64,000 nt of DNA from Streptomyces rugosispiralis (lineage in GTDB: Bacteria > Actinomycetota > Actinomycetes > Streptomycetales > Streptomycetaceae), in contig NZ_JANIAA010000033.1 in assembly GCF_024505145.1 (NCBI RefSeq), forward strand, positions 1 through 64,000, read 5' to 3'. The notes below the pieces were generated by a model. It was not told the origin of the DNA, ran no database searches, and worked only from the letters and a program-made list of their open reading frames with translations. Below, one piece after another: positions 61,986-64,000 of the stretch (positions are counted from its first letter, which is position 1; each line of letters opens with the position of its first letter). The position numbers and the translations under genes are program-made.

Positions 61986-62954
61986 TCAGCCGCGCTCCCC
62001 CGCCGCCGGGCGGTCGCGCTCGATCAGGGTGTTGAGCAGGGCGGCGGCGGTGGCGGCGTCGTCCACCGTCACCGCGAACTCCCGGCCCGTGGCGAGCGTC
62101 AGGAACAGCGCGTCGCCGGAGCGGAACACCAGCGCGCTGCCGCCGCCGCGGATCCGGTAGCCCCAGCCACCGAGGCTCAGCGCGGCGGCCTCGCGGCTGG
62201 TGGCGTGTTCGATCCGGTCCAGCGGTATCCGCATCCGGGGCCGCGGGGCGAACCATGAGGCGACGACGATGCCCCGGCGGTCGACGGTCACCCGGCAGCG
62301 GGCCAGTGCCGCGCAGATCAGCCCGACGAAGATCAGCGGCGCCCCCGTCCCCGAGCCCACGGCGACCAGCACGGCGCCCGGCAGCGTGGCCACCGCCCCC
62401 ACGGTGAGCAGTACGGGCGATCCGACGGTCCGCGTCCAGGTGGCCATCTCACCCTCGGCCAGCGGGAGCCGGGGCGCGGCGGTCCGCTCGCCGGGTCCGG
62501 CCGCGGACTCCGCGTCCCGGCTCGCGAGCAGCCAGCCCAGCGCGCCCATCACGGCCGCGGCCGCGAGGGCGATGCCCAGTTGCCACAGGGGCTGGGAGGC
62601 CCGGGAGGCGCGGGCGGCGTCGGCGTTGGCGAGGAGCAGGGACGCGAAGGCGTAGCCCAGCAGGCCGGACATGCCGTAGCCGAGGGCGACCGCGAACCGC
62701 TGGGCGCGGAGGCCCTTGGTCAGGCGGAGGGTGGGTACGAGGATGAGGAGGCCGGAGCCGAGAAGGACGGCGGTGACCACCGAGAGGAACGCACCCGTAC
62801 CGGTGAATCCGTCGGCCCTCCCGTCCGCGCCGAAATGCGTGGCGAGCGGATCCGGCAGCCGGTCGCGCAGCCCGGCGAAGGTCGCCACCACCACGGCCCA
62901 CGCCAGCACAAAGGGCAGAGCGACGACGAGCGCACGCCGTCGGACAGGACGCAT
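61986..62954 (-). CDS. DUF1648-domain membrane protein
   Basis: 322 aa with about seven hydrophobic segments. The N-terminal DUF1648 block is LRDRLPDPLATHFGADGRADGFTG, between TM1 and TM2. The soluble C-terminal half (GYRIRGGGSALVFRSGDALFLTLATGREFAVTVDDAATAAALLNTLIERD) resembles PH-like domains of the same group (YdcZ/SdpI relatives). GAGGGGG is five bases before the ATG at 62954. In an operon with the YtrA-type GntR, whose likely operator is upstream. Function unknown; cell-envelope stress roles are known for relatives. Confidence 0.82.
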   Translation of the reverse strand: MRPVRRRALVVALPFVLAWAVVVATFAGLRDRLPDPLATHFGADGRADGFTGTGAFLSVVTAVLLGSGLLILVPTLRLTKGLRAQRFAVALGYGMSGLLGYAFASLLLANADAARASRASQPLWQLGIALAAAAVMGALGWLLASRDAESAAGPGERTAAPRLPLAEGEMATWTRTVGSPVLLTVGAVATLPGAVLVAVGSGTGAPLIFVGLICAALARCRVTVDRRGIVVASWFAPRPRMRIPLDRIEHATSREAAALSLGGWGYRIRGGGSALVFRSGDALFLTLATGREFAVTVDDAATAAALLNTLIERDRPAAGERG

Positions 62955-62987
62955 ATCGACCCCCTCACTTCACCAATGCTTCCCCAC

Positions 62988-63010
62988 TTGTTTGCATACT
63001 AATAGAACAA
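62988..63010. promoter_or_regulatory. Candidate operator of the DUF1648-GntR operon
   Basis: TTGTT and AACAA (62988-62992 and 63006-63010) flank TTGCATACTAATAG. This AT-rich dyad lies 34 bases upstream of the start and is a plausible YtrA-type GntR target. Confidence 0.4.
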
Positions 63011-63058
63011 TACCGAGTGGAGGAACATCACTCCTTCAGCCTCCCCCGTCGCGTGCGC

Positions 63059-63074
63059 ATCTCATATGTGAGAT
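63059..63074. promoter_or_regulatory. Palindrome upstream of the HTH-MurA gene
   Basis: ATCTCATATGTGAGAT has perfect 6-bp arms. It sits 12 bases before ATG 63087 and is the natural candidate for binding by the XRE domain of the encoded protein. Confidence 0.55.
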
Positions 63075-63086
63075 AGCCTCTTCCCT

Positions 63087-64000
63087 ATGACTGACGACTA
63101 CCTCTCACGTATCGGCAAGCTCATCCGTGACGCCCGTCAACACCGGGGCTGGACCCAGTCCCAGCTCGCGGAGGCACTCGGCACCAGCCAGAGTGCGGTC
63201 AACCGCATTGAGCGGGGAAACCAGAACATCAGCCTTGAGATGATCGCCAGGATCGGCGAGGCCCTGGACAGCGAGATCGTCTCCCTCGGCTACGCGGGCC
63301 CGATGCACCTCCGGGTGGTCGGCGGCCGCCGTCTTTCCGGGGCCATCGACGTCAAGACGAGCAAGAACGCGTGTGTGGCGCTGCTGTGCGCCACGCTCCT
63401 CAACGCGGGCCGTACGACCCTGCGGAGGGTCGCCAGGATCGAGGAGGTCTACCGCATCCTCGAGGTCCTGGGCAGCATCGGCGTCCGCACCCGCTGGATC
63501 AACGACGGCGCCGATCTGGAGATCGTGCCGCCCGCCGAACTGGACCTCGAGGCCATGGACACCGAGGCCGCGCGCCGGACGCGCAGCGTCATCATGTTCC
63601 TCGGGCCGCTGCTGCACCGGATGGACCGCTTCCGGATTCCCTACGCGGGCGGTTGCGACCTCGGCACCCGCACCGTGCAGCCGCATATGACCGCCCTGCG
63701 CCACTTCGGCCTCGAAGTGACCGCCACCGACGGGATGTACCACTCCCACGTCGACCGCTCGGTCGCCCCCACCCGCGCCATCGTGCTGACCGAACGCGGC
63801 GACACCGTCACCGAGAACGCGCTGCTGGCGGCCGCCCGGCACGACGGCGTCACGGTGATCCGCAACGCCTCGTCCAACTACATGGTCCAGGACCTCTGCT
63901 TCTTCCTGGAGGAGTTGGGCGTCAAGGTCGAGGGCGTGGGCACCACGACGCTGACCGTCCACGGCGTGGCCCACATCGACCGCGATGTCGACTACTCCCC
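63087..64000 (+). CDS. XRE-MurA fusion: HTH domain plus UDP-GlcNAc 1-carboxyvinyltransferase, cut by window end
   Basis: 304 codons are present before the window ends; the gene continues. Residues 8-62 form an XRE HTH (IRDARQHRGWTQSQLAEALGTSQSAVNRIERGNQNISLEMIARIGEAL). From residue 73 the EPSP-synthase-like MurA fold follows: LSGAIDVKTSKNACVALLCATLL with Lys93-Asn94, and PYAGGCDLGTRTVQPH with the catalytic Cys190. The enzyme would transfer enolpyruvate from PEP to UDP-GlcNAc in peptidoglycan synthesis; a second, housekeeping murA is expected elsewhere. Position after acnA fits SCO5998, recalled. Confidence 0.88.
   Translation, partial: MTDDYLSRIGKLIRDARQHRGWTQSQLAEALGTSQSAVNRIERGNQNISLEMIARIGEALDSEIVSLGYAGPMHLRVVGGRRLSGAIDVKTSKNACVALLCATLLNAGRTTLRRVARIEEVYRILEVLGSIGVRTRWINDGADLEIVPPAELDLEAMDTEAARRTRSVIMFLGPLLHRMDRFRIPYAGGCDLGTRTVQPHMTALRHFGLEVTATDGMYHSHVDRSVAPTRAIVLTERGDTVTENALLAAARHDGVTVIRNASSNYMVQDLCFFLEELGVKVEGVGTTTLTVHGVAHIDRDVDYS

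Overview
The window is high-GC actinobacterial DNA and almost certainly Streptomyces chromosome. Third codon positions are G/C-rich throughout, GTG starts and 4-base ATGA/GTGA overlaps are frequent, several genes look leaderless, and two secreted enzymes carry Tat-type leaders. The gene order hemQ-hemY ... hemE-DUF3000-response regulator-rnd-fadA-fadB ... dxs-xylHGF-rok7B7-ngcGFE ... acnA ... HTH-MurA matches, from memory, the core order around SCO5998-SCO6043 of S. coelicolor. That orthology was recalled, not computed.

Layout. 1-1.6 kb: the 3' part of a secreted TAP-type alpha/beta hydrolase. 1.6-3.9 kb: two coproporphyrin-dependent heme genes (hemQ, hemY), read leftward behind a double-IclR regulator (3.9-5.8 kb). 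5.9-10.9 kb: a rightward group with 4-hydroxybenzoate hydroxylase (pobA), a second IclR regulator, an MFS transporter and a CoA-disulfide-reductase-like flavoprotein. 11.2-17.0 kb: hemE with a triple-repeat unknown gene, DUF3000, an orphan response regulator and ribonuclease D. 17.2-20.5 kb: the fadAB beta-oxidation pair. 20.8-23.1 kb: repeat-rich DNA, including a 54-bp minisatellite, around a PLL-like propeller gene and a NYN/PIN-like gene. 23.1-26.8 kb: an amino acid permease and dxs. 26.9-35.4 kb: two sugar ABC systems, xylFGH and ngcEFG, on either side of the ROK regulator rok7B7.

36-57 kb looks like accessory, sugar-scavenging DNA. It holds two large secreted GH92 alpha-mannosidases that share a perfect 12-bp operator (GACAACGTTGTC), a double-GNAT protein, a STAS-like protein, a Tat-exported GH36-type glycosidase and a seven-gene aminogalactoside locus: GH36, GntR, then kbaZ-agaS-BadF kinase-DMT permease-kbaY. 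A near-identical 17-bp operator lies at gntR and before kbaZ. The locus reads as a PTS-independent, ABC-independent N-acetylgalactosamine route: glycosidase, permease, kinase, AgaS, then the tagatose-1,6-bisphosphate aldolase pair KbaY/KbaZ. GalNAc-6-P deacetylase and tagatose-6-P kinase are not present here. Gene debris (DUF397-like/NmrA chimera, Rpn-type nuclease tail, MFS piece, transposase remnant) clusters at the edges of these cassettes.

57-64 kb returns to conserved DNA: acnA, whose upstream region has a TamR-like palindrome and an iron-box-like sequence, then a LysR regulator, a Uma2-type protein, a DUF1648/GntR pair and the start of an XRE-MurA fusion cut by the window end. No rRNA, tRNA or CRISPR array was seen.
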